NCBI RefSeq assembly: GCF_017814945.1
Contig: NZ_JAGIPX010000006.1
Coordinates: 62,001-126,000 of the forward strand
DNA length: 64,000 nucleotides
Direction of reading: 5' to 3'
Origin: Paraburkholderia sp. LEh10
Lineage (GTDB): Bacteria; Pseudomonadota; Gammaproteobacteria; Burkholderiales; Burkholderiaceae
In this document: positions 9,146 through 16,598 of the stretch, piece by piece
How the letters are laid out: every line of letters begins with the position of its first letter
Numbering within the stretch: the first letter of the stretch is position 1
Position numbers and translations under genes: made by a program
The notes under the pieces: generated by a model
Seen by the model: the letters and a program-made list of their open reading frames with translations, nothing else
Databases searched by the model: none
What the model was told of the DNA's origin: nothing

Positions 9146-10738
9146 TTACACCATGTGAGCGACCAACTGCTCTTCCGTTGGCTTCGCCTCGGGAGGGGCG
9201 AGACACTCTTCGATGACCCGGCCTTCTCGCATCACCAAAATCCGGTCACTCAGTCCAATCAACTCAGGCAGGTCATCCGTGATGACGAGGATCGCCATCC
9301 CTTCGTCTGCAAGATCGCGAATGAGGGAGTAAATCTCTTCCTTTGCCCCGACGTCGATACCGCGTGTCGGGTTGTCGAGCACCAAAACCTTAGGCTTGGC
9401 CAACAGCCACTTTGCGAGAACCACTTTTTGTTGGTTGCCGCCGCTCAGGTGCGCGCAAAGTTGCATGGCATTCGTGCATTTCACGCGTAGACGCTGGATC
9501 TCTTTCCAAACCACCTGCTTTTCCTTTCCGACAGGAATGAACGGCAGGCCCAGAACTCGCATCTTCGGCAGCGCGACCACGCTGGCGTTTGAACGCACCG
9601 GGAGGTACAGGACGATCCCCTCGGTTTTCCGCTCCCGTGGCACGTAGGCGACGCCAGCCGAAATTGCGGCTCGGCCGCGGTTTCGTTCGGGCAATGTTTG
9701 ATCGATCACTCGCACCGATCCGCCACGCGCATACGGGTGCGCGCCCGCGACGGCACGACCGACTGCTTCCTTGCCGCAACCCAAAAGGCCGCCGATTCCC
9801 AGTACCTCGCCCGCTCTCAGCGAAAAGGAAACATCGATCACGCCTTCGCCGCAAACTCCGTCGACTCGCAAGATGGGCTGTGTGGATGCGTCACGAGACT
9901 TGACGCCCTGCTGTCGCTCCTCCTGGTAGTAGCTCGCCGAACGCTTGCGGCCCACCATCAGTTCGTGCAACCGCTGCTCCGTCATCTCGGCTTTCGGTAC
10001 TTCCGCTACGCTCTCGCCGTCTTTGAGCACGTACAGGCGATCACACTGTTCCAGGTACTCATGCAGACGATGCGTGACGAGAACGAACGATGCCCGGTCT
10101 CGGAGCGCGTCAACCCGTGCGAATAGCGCCTCCGCTTCTCGCTCCGTGATAGCCGCCGAGGGCTCATCGAGCAAGATGATTGGCGACGTTTTCTGATAGA
10201 GCGCGGCCAACGCAAATGCTCGAGCAATCTCGACCATTTGTCGATCTTCGAAGCTGAGACGGCCCAGTCTGGTTGTCGGATCGACATGTTCAAGGTTCAA
10301 ATCTGCGAGGGCCTTCTTCGCCGCTTGAATCGCCGTTTTGCGGTCAATTCGCCCGAAGGCACCCTTGAATGCATGTTCGTGGGCGAGAAACATGTTTTCG
10401 TACACGGCGAGGTTCTGAACGAGAGCCTGTTCCTGAAAAACCATCGAGATGCCAGCTTTGACCGCCGCATCGTAACCATGCGGCGCGTACGGGCTTCCAT
10501 CGAGGCTGAGCGAGCCAGAATCGGGCTGGACAATCCCACTGAGCAACTTCAGGGTCGTGGACTTGCCTGCGCCGTTCTCACCGGCGATTCCCAAAATCTC
10601 GCCCGCGTCGATGCGAAGGCTTACCGACTTAAGAACGGGGACGCCCGCGTACGACTTGCTAACGCTATCGGCTACCAACCGTGCGGTTCCGTTTTGGATC
10701 GCCGAAGTGACAGCTTCTGCAGATTTGATATCGTTCAT
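9146..10738 (-). CDS. Sugar ABC transporter ATP-binding protein (RbsA/MglA type)
   Basis: A 530-residue protein made of two ABC domains in tandem. The N-terminal half has a canonical Walker A (GENGAGKST), a Walker B ending in ILLDEPSA, and a signature region LSFEDRQMVEIARAF. The C-terminal half has the degenerate P-loop GLLGCGKEA typical of this family, a strong LSGGNQQKVVLAKWL signature, and VLDNPTRGIDVGAK. The start at 10738 overlaps the upstream permease stop by 4 bases (10735-10738); the long upstream extension of the frame merely shadows that permease. It energises import of a sugar or polyol with the neighbouring permeases and the binding protein. Confidence 0.94.
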   Translation of the reverse strand: MNDIKSAEAVTSAIQNGTARLVADSVSKSYAGVPVLKSVSLRIDAGEILGIAGENGAGKSTTLKLLSGIVQPDSGSLSLDGSPYAPHGYDAAVKAGISMVFQEQALVQNLAVYENMFLAHEHAFKGAFGRIDRKTAIQAAKKALADLNLEHVDPTTRLGRLSFEDRQMVEIARAFALAALYQKTSPIILLDEPSAAITEREAEALFARVDALRDRASFVLVTHRLHEYLEQCDRLYVLKDGESVAEVPKAEMTEQRLHELMVGRKRSASYYQEERQQGVKSRDASTQPILRVDGVCGEGVIDVSFSLRAGEVLGIGGLLGCGKEAVGRAVAGAHPYARGGSVRVIDQTLPERNRGRAAISAGVAYVPRERKTEGIVLYLPVRSNASVVALPKMRVLGLPFIPVGKEKQVVWKEIQRLRVKCTNAMQLCAHLSGGNQQKVVLAKWLLAKPKVLVLDNPTRGIDVGAKEEIYSLIRDLADEGMAILVITDDLPELIGLSDRILVMREGRVIEECLAPPEAKPTEEQLVAHMV

Positions 10739-11718
10739 TTCAGCGACCTCGTACGACCGTCGTTCATCAGCATTACCGCGATCAGAACCATCGCGCCTTT
10801 GATGATCGTCTGGAGATAGGGTTCGACTGCCATAAGGTCCAGACCGTTGGCGACGATCGCAATAATCAACGTCCCGATGAAGACGCGCCAAATGCTTCCG
10901 ACTCCCCCAGTAATGAACGTTCCCCCGAGTACTATCGCGGCGATCACTTGCAGAGTCAGAGAATCTCCCATGGAAACCGCGGCGGTTCCCAGGCGCGCAG
11001 TCATCAACGCTCCAGCAAATCCAGCCACCGCACCGGACAGCGTGAAGGCCAGAATCTTGCATCGGCCAACTTGCAACCCAAGCAACGCTGCAGTGCGCTC
11101 GGCGCCTCCTACCGCCATCACGTGGCGCCCGAAGAGTGTCCTCGTATTTACCCAGCCCAATACGAAAAATACGGCCAGTGCCCAAAGGCCGAGATTCGGC
11201 ACGCCATAGATGAGTTGACCCCGAGCCAGGTACTGAAAGTGACTATCAGAGACGGAAATCGATGAACCGTTGGTCAGCATCAAAGCCACCCCACCAAGGG
11301 AAGTCATCATTCCCAGCGTCCCGAGAAACGATGGAATGCGCAAGCCCACATGGACTCCTCCATTCACCGCCCCCAAGATTGCGCCAACTGCCACGGCGGC
11401 CAGCGCCGCCGCTACCCCAAGTTGCGGAACCAGCATCGCCGCGATAATGCCCGCCAGCGTCGCTACGGCTCCCACGGACAAGTCGATGCAGCCGAGCAGG
11501 ATGACGAAGGCGCTTGACGACGCGACCATCAGGAGAAGCGCCGAATAGAGGACAATGTTTTGAAGATTGCCGAGGGTCGCGAAATCCGGTGTCATCACGG
11601 AGAATGCTGCATATAACCCGACCAGAACGATCCCTGGTGCGTAGGCCACCAGACTTCGATTCCGGAACATCGACGTCGTCACAGTAGACAAGATTCCTAC
11701 TCCTGATCCTTTGATCAT
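10735..11718 (-). CDS. ABC transporter permease, RbsC/monosaccharide type
   Basis: A 327-residue membrane protein paralogous to the permease at 8096-9088: SAFVILLGCIDLSVGAVATLAG, NTRTLFGRHVMAVGG and AIVLGGTFITGGVGSIWR are the matching blocks. The ATG at 11718 has no Shine-Dalgarno site at normal distance; an AGGAG lies 23 bases upstream in a hairpin loop, and folding of a second hairpin would reduce the effective spacing to about 7 (see 11722-11760). A TTG at 11691 with AGGAG 8 bases before it is an alternative start. The stop overlaps the ATPase start. Confidence 0.9.
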   Translation of the reverse strand: MIKGSGVGILSTVTTSMFRNRSLVAYAPGIVLVGLYAAFSVMTPDFATLGNLQNIVLYSALLLMVASSSAFVILLGCIDLSVGAVATLAGIIAAMLVPQLGVAAALAAVAVGAILGAVNGGVHVGLRIPSFLGTLGMMTSLGGVALMLTNGSSISVSDSHFQYLARGQLIYGVPNLGLWALAVFFVLGWVNTRTLFGRHVMAVGGAERTAALLGLQVGRCKILAFTLSGAVAGFAGALMTARLGTAAVSMGDSLTLQVIAAIVLGGTFITGGVGSIWRVFIGTLIIAIVANGLDLMAVEPYLQTIIKGAMVLIAVMLMNDGRTRSLK

Positions 11719-11721
11719 TTT

Positions 11722-11760
11722 GCATCGATACCGATGCTTGTCTCCTTCCCGACAAGCATC
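11722..11760 (-). promoter_or_regulatory. Two mutually exclusive hairpins in the leader of the permease gene
   Basis: On the transcript, GATGCTTGTC (11760-11751) and GACAAGCATC (11742-11733) form a perfect 10-bp stem whose loop and stem base contain GGGAAGGAG. The overlapping bases GCATCG (11737-11732) and CGATGC (11727-11722) form a second 6-bp stem with a GTAT loop. Both cannot form at once. The first hides the Shine-Dalgarno site. The second would bring it to within about 7 bases of the ATG at 11718. The rest of the 128-base gap to the SDR gene holds nothing else that I recognise. Confidence 0.5.
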
Positions 11761-11846
11761 ATCTTGCATCCCCGCACAGATCGGGAAGAGACCTGACGGG
11801 CATTGATCCCCAGGCTGCGCATTCGCAGCTTGGTCACGTTCAGCGC

Positions 11847-12632
11847 TTACACCAGCACCATGCCGCCGTCGCACATGATCACTTGTCCGGTGATGTAGTC
11901 GGAATCCTCGCTTGAGAGGAAAGACGCGATGCCAGCCAAGTCCTTCGGCTTCGCGGGATAGCCGAGCAAGATGCTGGAAGAGAAGGAGTTGATGAACTCG
12001 CCCTTCTCGTGAATAACGCCTTTGTCCATCATGTCCTGCTCAAGACCATCCCAAAGCGGGGTAACGACGACTCCCGGAGCAATCGCATTGACCGTGATTT
12101 TGTGCTTGGCCATTTCCCGGGCGGCAGCCTGGGTGAGCGAGATGACGGCTGCCTTGCTCGCGCAATAGGGCGCGAACTCCGCGTAACCCTGTCTTCCGGC
12201 GATTGAAGCCGTGTTGATGATCTTGCCGCCGTCCCCTTGTTCGATCATCTGCTTTCCGACTTCCTGCATGCCAATCATCACGCCGAGCGCATTCACGCGG
12301 ATGATTGAATTGAAGTTTTCGTCATCGACGTCAAAAAACGGAACAGGCCGATTGAAACCTGCATTGTTGAAAAGCACGTCAATCCGGCCGAACTTTTCAA
12401 CGGTATCTTCGACCATGCGACGAACGTCTTCGCGCTTCGACACGTCAACCTGAACAGCGATGGCCTCTTGCCCTTGCGCGGACAGAGATGACGCCAGCTT
12501 GCACGCGACGTCCTCCTTGAGGTCGGCGATTACCACTCTCGCTCCGTCAGCTGCGACGCGACGCACGATCCCTTCGCCCAGACCTTGAGCGCCGCCCGTG
12601 ACAATGACGACGCGGCCAGAAAGCTTTACCAT
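11847..12632 (-). CDS. Short-chain dehydrogenase/reductase (SDR), classical
   Basis: A 261-residue classical SDR. The NAD(P)-binding motif TGGAQGLGEG is near residue 14, DVSKREDVRR and NNAG follow, and the catalytic Ser-Tyr-Lys set is visible as NTASIAGRQGYAEFAPYCASK. ADL after the second strand suggests NAD preference. The start at 12632 has GGAG 6 bases upstream. Encoded between the binding protein and permease genes of the sugar importer, it probably oxidises the imported sugar alcohol together with the Gfo/Idh/MocA enzyme. C-terminal MCDGGMVLV is typical of sugar or polyol dehydrogenases of this family. Confidence 0.92.
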   Translation of the reverse strand: MVKLSGRVVIVTGGAQGLGEGIVRRVAADGARVVIADLKEDVACKLASSLSAQGQEAIAVQVDVSKREDVRRMVEDTVEKFGRIDVLFNNAGFNRPVPFFDVDDENFNSIIRVNALGVMIGMQEVGKQMIEQGDGGKIINTASIAGRQGYAEFAPYCASKAAVISLTQAAAREMAKHKITVNAIAPGVVVTPLWDGLEQDMMDKGVIHEKGEFINSFSSSILLGYPAKPKDLAGIASFLSSEDSDYITGQVIMCDGGMVLV

Positions 12633-12759
12633 AGTCTTCTCCATAAACAATTTATTGAAGTTTCAAATGCGGAGCGTCTTAGAAACTCAGTCTGAATATC
12701 TTGTTGACGCACGGCGAAATTACTGAGGCGGATCGCGTGGTCGCGACGCACTGAATAGA

Positions 12760-13980
12760 CTAGAACGAAAGCTTCTGCTTGTTATGCTCTTCGTATTGAG
12801 CGCGAACCTTCTGATCGTCCTTGTTCTTGAGTGCGTCCTGATAGGCCGCTGAAAGTTGATAGCCGGAAGGCTTCGGCGTTTTGGCGCGCTCCCATACGGT
12901 TACGACATCCATCGGCCAAACGCGATTTTGTGGGTCCCAGTCGTTTGGATGCAGGACATGAGACATCTTCTTCCAATCAAAGGGCAATGGTCCGCCATTG
13001 AAGACCTTTTGATATGCAGACACGTTGGCTGCGGTGATGACGGCGACCCCCGTGTACATCATCGCTTCCGTTGGACTCGGCTTCCAACCTTTCGCGATGT
13101 CATACGCTCGGACCATTGCATAGCCCGCTTGCCACTCCGGCAGATTGCTTACAGTCGCCAAGATCCGACCGTCTTTGATTAGCTTAATCGTCTCCGCGTT
13201 CCCGTCGATACCGACGATAGGAATTCTAATGCCCGCGTCGTCGAGCGCCTGCATTGCGCCGATAGCTTCTGAATCGTTTTGTGCGAAGACACCGTCAATC
13301 TTCGGATGCGCGACGATGATGTCTTCCATCACTTTGCGTGAATCGACCTGGTTCCAGTTGCCTTGCTGCGAAGCCACAAGTTTGATTCCGGGAGACTCTT
13401 TCAAAGCGCGGTCAAAGCCGTCGTTTCTCGCCACATCGGGTGATGAACCCGGATACCCGGTGAGGTGAACGACGTTACCCTTTCCGCCCATCTTCTGAAA
13501 AAGAAGCTTGGCAATCGTGTACGCGTTGGCGCTGTCGTCTGGTGCGAAGAACCCGGCGTACGCGCCGTTCGGCACGTCGAGCGGGTGATACCACGGCAGG
13601 GAGTCCCATACTCCGACATAGTGCCCCCCGGCGTCGCGGACCTTGCTGACGAAGGCCGGAATGTTCCCAACATTCTGCGCATTTCCGAAGAAAAGCTTGG
13701 TTCCAGCGCGGAGTTGCGATTCATAATTCTGGAGTTGTTTGGTCGGATCGCCGCCGTCCGTCAATGCTCGATAATTCAGCCCCAAGGCATCGGCCGCAGA
13801 TTTCGCGCCGCGATCCCAATTCGAGAAGTACTCATTTTCGAGGCTCGTAACTTCCCCGACAACCGCTGCCTTCTGCTGCGCCAACACTTCAGTGGAAACC
13901 ATGAGTGTCATTGCCGAGAGAATGACGACAGTAAAGGTACGGGCGATCGCATTCCCGCCTGGAAGGCGTGATTGACTCAT
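12760..13980 (-). CDS. Sugar ABC transporter substrate-binding protein (RbsB-like, periplasmic)
   Basis: A 406-residue exported binding protein of the ribose-binding (Peripla_BP_4) class. The signal peptide runs to about residue 35 (hydrophobic TFTVVILSAMTLMVSTEVLA, cleavage after LAQ). Two alpha/beta lobes follow; PKIDGVFAQNDSEAIGAMQAL and PIVGIDGN are the typical hinge and ligand-contact segments. The start at 13980 has AGGAGAC 8-9 bases upstream. The tail after about residue 330 is longer than in RbsB. It delivers the substrate to the downstream permease/ATPase complex. A 21-bp palindrome lies 127 bases upstream of its start, suggesting local control. Confidence 0.93.
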   Translation of the reverse strand: MSQSRLPGGNAIARTFTVVILSAMTLMVSTEVLAQQKAAVVGEVTSLENEYFSNWDRGAKSAADALGLNYRALTDGGDPTKQLQNYESQLRAGTKLFFGNAQNVGNIPAFVSKVRDAGGHYVGVWDSLPWYHPLDVPNGAYAGFFAPDDSANAYTIAKLLFQKMGGKGNVVHLTGYPGSSPDVARNDGFDRALKESPGIKLVASQQGNWNQVDSRKVMEDIIVAHPKIDGVFAQNDSEAIGAMQALDDAGIRIPIVGIDGNAETIKLIKDGRILATVSNLPEWQAGYAMVRAYDIAKGWKPSPTEAMMYTGVAVITAANVSAYQKVFNGGPLPFDWKKMSHVLHPNDWDPQNRVWPMDVVTVWERAKTPKPSGYQLSAAYQDALKNKDDQKVRAQYEEHNKQKLSF

Positions 13981-14106
13981 GCTATGTCTCCTGCTGTTTG
14001 ACGTTATGTCCGCGCGCGTTGGGAACGGTCGGATCTACAAGAAGTGCCGAGGGTATGGAAGGCACGAATTCAGTGTATGAGCGCGGGCTTGGACCGACAA
14101 CACATC

Positions 14107-14127
14107 AAATGTCCAATCTGGATATTT
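14107..14127. promoter_or_regulatory. Imperfect palindrome, candidate operator of the importer operon
   Basis: AAATGTCCA-ATC-TGGATATTT has 9-base arms with one G-T mismatch. It lies between the stop of the winged-helix/binding-protein regulator and the start of the RbsB-like gene, where an operon operator would be expected. Confidence 0.45.
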
Positions 14128-14147
14128 TCTGGACGGGTCCTAAACGG

Positions 14148-15845
14148 TTACTCCATGCGGTCCAGGAAGGTCTGGATACGACTGTTGGCGCGCTCGAGCG
14201 CCGTCGCGTCGTCGGTATGGCCACTTAGCGCGTCGTGGATCTCTTCGCCGAGTATCTCTTCGATCCAGTGATAGACGGGAATCGCAGGCCTCATTGACGT
14301 GTCCAGCAAATTGTCCCGAGCCTGCTTCTTGACAAAGGAGACAATGGGGGAAGTTGCGTCGAATTCAACATCGCTGCCGACACTGAACTCCGGAACCAAC
14401 GGGAGGCCGTTCTGCAAGTGACTGATTCGTGATCCAAAGGACGTCATCCAGCTGACGGCCTGCGCGGCAAGAGCAGCCCGATCCCTCGGAAGATTGCTAG
14501 GGATCGCCAGAATAAAGCCGCCGACTGGGACGCTCTGCCTCATCCCTCGAACGTTCGGATGCGGTAGATATTTGACGCGTCCGCGTACTCGCGACGAAAG
14601 ATCGAATTCGAACCGCGCTGCCCGCATACTCCATACGTATGCCATTGCCGTCTTCCCTGACATGAACTCGTACATCGTACGATCACCGTCGAACGTCAGA
14701 ACGTCGCTCGGCGAAACCTCAAGAAGCTCGCGCATGAAACCGAGCGCATCCTTGGCTTCGGAGCTTTCCAGCATCGCACGCCATCGAAGCCCCTCTCTGG
14801 CGGTAGCGCTGACATTGCCGGTCTCGGCCAACGGCGAGACGACTGTGCCATGATGGTCTCCGAGGAAAAACATGAAGGCGCTTGCTATCGGCGTTCCGCG
14901 AGCCCCGTTCCACGCGACGCCTCCGAGCCCTCGTTTGGGATCGTGAAGGCGGCGAGCGGCTGACAGTACGTCGGAAGGCGTTCTCGGGAAAGGCAGCTTG
15001 GCTGCTTCAAAAAGGTCAGTTCGAGCCGCAAGCGCTTCCACGGTCACATAAAGCGGTACGCCGGCCTGTCGGCCGTCCCACGATGCGCAGTCCCAGAGGG
15101 CCGGGTGAAATGATCGCAAGTCCGTCAGAGCCTCGAACTCCTCCACGGGCGTCACAAACTCCTTGCTGATAAGTTCGGGCACCCATGGAATGTTCGCCGT
15201 TACGACGTCGAATTCAGACACTTCGCGGGCGGCATTGCGAACGAGGGTCTCGTACAAATGCGGCAACGGCGCCATCGCGAAGTCGGCTCCCTTCCCCGCG
15301 CTCGCGCGAATATCGGTCCACAAGTTTCTGAGCGAGGCAAAGTAGTTGTCGTCGTGGAAAAGAAATCGCAAGTTCGGCCCGATTGCCTCTGTGGCATGAT
15401 TTCCGCGCAGCATCGGAGGTGGAAGCATTTCAGCAATTTTGGCGCGCGGATCGCCGAAGAAATAGTCGTCGGCGCGGTCTGCGTCACTGCGCATCCCAAG
15501 TGTCTGTGCGATGAGAACTTTGATCTGCTGCGAAAATGATTGAAATTGTCGACGCAGTGCTTCAGTCGGAGCGAGGTCGAATCGCTTCGACCCCTCCGTG
15601 GACTCTTTGGTAACCATGCCCTCAGAAATCATCCGCTGAATTCGACGGTTGGCGGTTCCGTACGGCAGGTCACTCGCGCGGATCAGATCCGAGATGCCGA
15701 CCCTCTCCCCTTTCAAATGCGCTCGAATCAGATAGCTGACGATCAACCAGTCGGCATCCGGGTCCACCCCATGTATAGACCTGCCGAAAAACGCACGAGA
15801 GCGCTCGATGAAGTCGATGATCCTGAGCAGTTCGTAATCGTTCAC
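14148..15845 (-). CDS. Winged-helix DNA-binding domain fused to an SBP type 1 (MalE/UgpB-like) domain
   Basis: A 565-residue protein without signal peptide or membrane segment. Residues about 25-125 look like a MarR-type winged helix (ADWLIVSYLIRAHLKGERVG, then ISDLIRASDLPYGTANRRIQ, MISEGMVTKES, KRFDLAPTEALRR). Residues about 155-560 resemble an extracellular sugar-binding protein of the SBP_bac_1 family: FVTPVEEFEALTD, CASWDGRQAGVPLYVTVEAL, FMSGKTAMAYVWS, QSVPVGGFILAIPSN and a C-terminus RPAIPVYHWIEEILGEEIHD typical of the class. The likely role is a cytoplasmic one-component regulator that senses a sugar by a domesticated binding-protein fold. It precedes the RbsB-like gene by 167 bases on the same strand and probably controls the importer. 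Ligand and sign of control are unknown. Confidence 0.82.
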   Translation of the reverse strand: MNDYELLRIIDFIERSRAFFGRSIHGVDPDADWLIVSYLIRAHLKGERVGISDLIRASDLPYGTANRRIQRMISEGMVTKESTEGSKRFDLAPTEALRRQFQSFSQQIKVLIAQTLGMRSDADRADDYFFGDPRAKIAEMLPPPMLRGNHATEAIGPNLRFLFHDDNYFASLRNLWTDIRASAGKGADFAMAPLPHLYETLVRNAAREVSEFDVVTANIPWVPELISKEFVTPVEEFEALTDLRSFHPALWDCASWDGRQAGVPLYVTVEALAARTDLFEAAKLPFPRTPSDVLSAARRLHDPKRGLGGVAWNGARGTPIASAFMFFLGDHHGTVVSPLAETGNVSATAREGLRWRAMLESSEAKDALGFMRELLEVSPSDVLTFDGDRTMYEFMSGKTAMAYVWSMRAARFEFDLSSRVRGRVKYLPHPNVRGMRQSVPVGGFILAIPSNLPRDRAALAAQAVSWMTSFGSRISHLQNGLPLVPEFSVGSDVEFDATSPIVSFVKKQARDNLLDTSMRPAIPVYHWIEEILGEEIHDALSGHTDDATALERANSRIQTFLDRME

Positions 15846-16392
15846 GGTGAACCCATCGAGCAGTTGCGGAGGCTGTTAGGTCGCAGCTCGAACACTGGAA
15901 CTGAGAAAGCTTATGAGCTCCGCAGTCGCCCGGAATCATGCCTCTCGAACCGCTCCAGGAGCGCGTCGTTAAAGAGTCTGGCCTTTGCCGGCATTTGGGT
16001 GCGCTGGCCGACAAGGCACCCGGTAGGCCGGTCCACTGGCGACTTGACTGCCAGAGAGATCCGGATACATCTTGTCCGCAATCGCCGATCATGGACAGGT
16101 ACCACGTTACCCCATCACCATCATGCCTTACTCACGCGCCTGACGTCGAGAGCGACCCACATGAATCGCTTACCTTTCCACAGCAAGTACGTCATTGCAA
16201 GAGCTTTGAAGTGGTCATCCGCTGAACGGGCTGTGGAGATGGCCCCGAACGCGCCAGAGCTTACCGTTATCCGGCCCGAGTCCCATTTTCCGTTGCGGTT
16301 AATGCGCCGGGGCTCGCAGGCAGGGGCTTTATGCGGTAGTCAGGCCCGGTCCGTTCCCGCCTCATTCGTCGGCACGGCTGTTCACCGGCGTA
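15846..16392. other. Intergenic region, no recognisable gene
   Basis: About 550 bases upstream of the sensor-regulator gene. Open frames on both strands (one plus-strand frame runs from 15540 through 16517) lack ribosome sites and family motifs. It presumably contains the promoter of the regulator gene. Confidence 0.45.
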
Positions 16393-16530
16393 TCATCGGT
16401 TGCATCGGAAACAAGCTGCCGGCGCGCCCTCTCCCAATACTGGTCCGCTGCGTCCGCCGGGCCCGCCGTCCTTCTTCCAAAGATAGAATGCAAGCGTCCG
16501 GATCTGTTCTTCAGTGACTGGCACGTCCAT
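16393..16530 (-). CDS. Small DUF2934-family protein
   Basis: A 45-residue protein whose EEQIRTLAFYLWKKDGGPGG segment matches the short DUF2934 motif (I-R-x-x-A-Y-x-L-W-x-x-x-G-x-P-x-G). The start was placed at 16530 because a perfect AGGAGG lies 5 bases upstream; the open frame itself continues to 16599. The C-terminus after GPVLG is unlike the family and Cys-containing. It is divergent from ligD with 68 bases between the starts. DUF2934 proteins have no known function. Confidence 0.65.
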   Translation of the reverse strand: MDVPVTEEQIRTLAFYLWKKDGGPGGRSGPVLGEGAPAACFRCNR

Positions 16531-16598
16531 CACAACCTCCTGAGGTTCGACATCCGGCAGTAGCGCTTCAATAGCAAACGGTATGCTCGGCTTGCGCA

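Noticed and set aside
15540..16517. 325-codon plus-strand frame upstream of ligD
   Set aside because: It overlaps the regulator gene antisense, has no ribosome site, and its composition looks non-coding.
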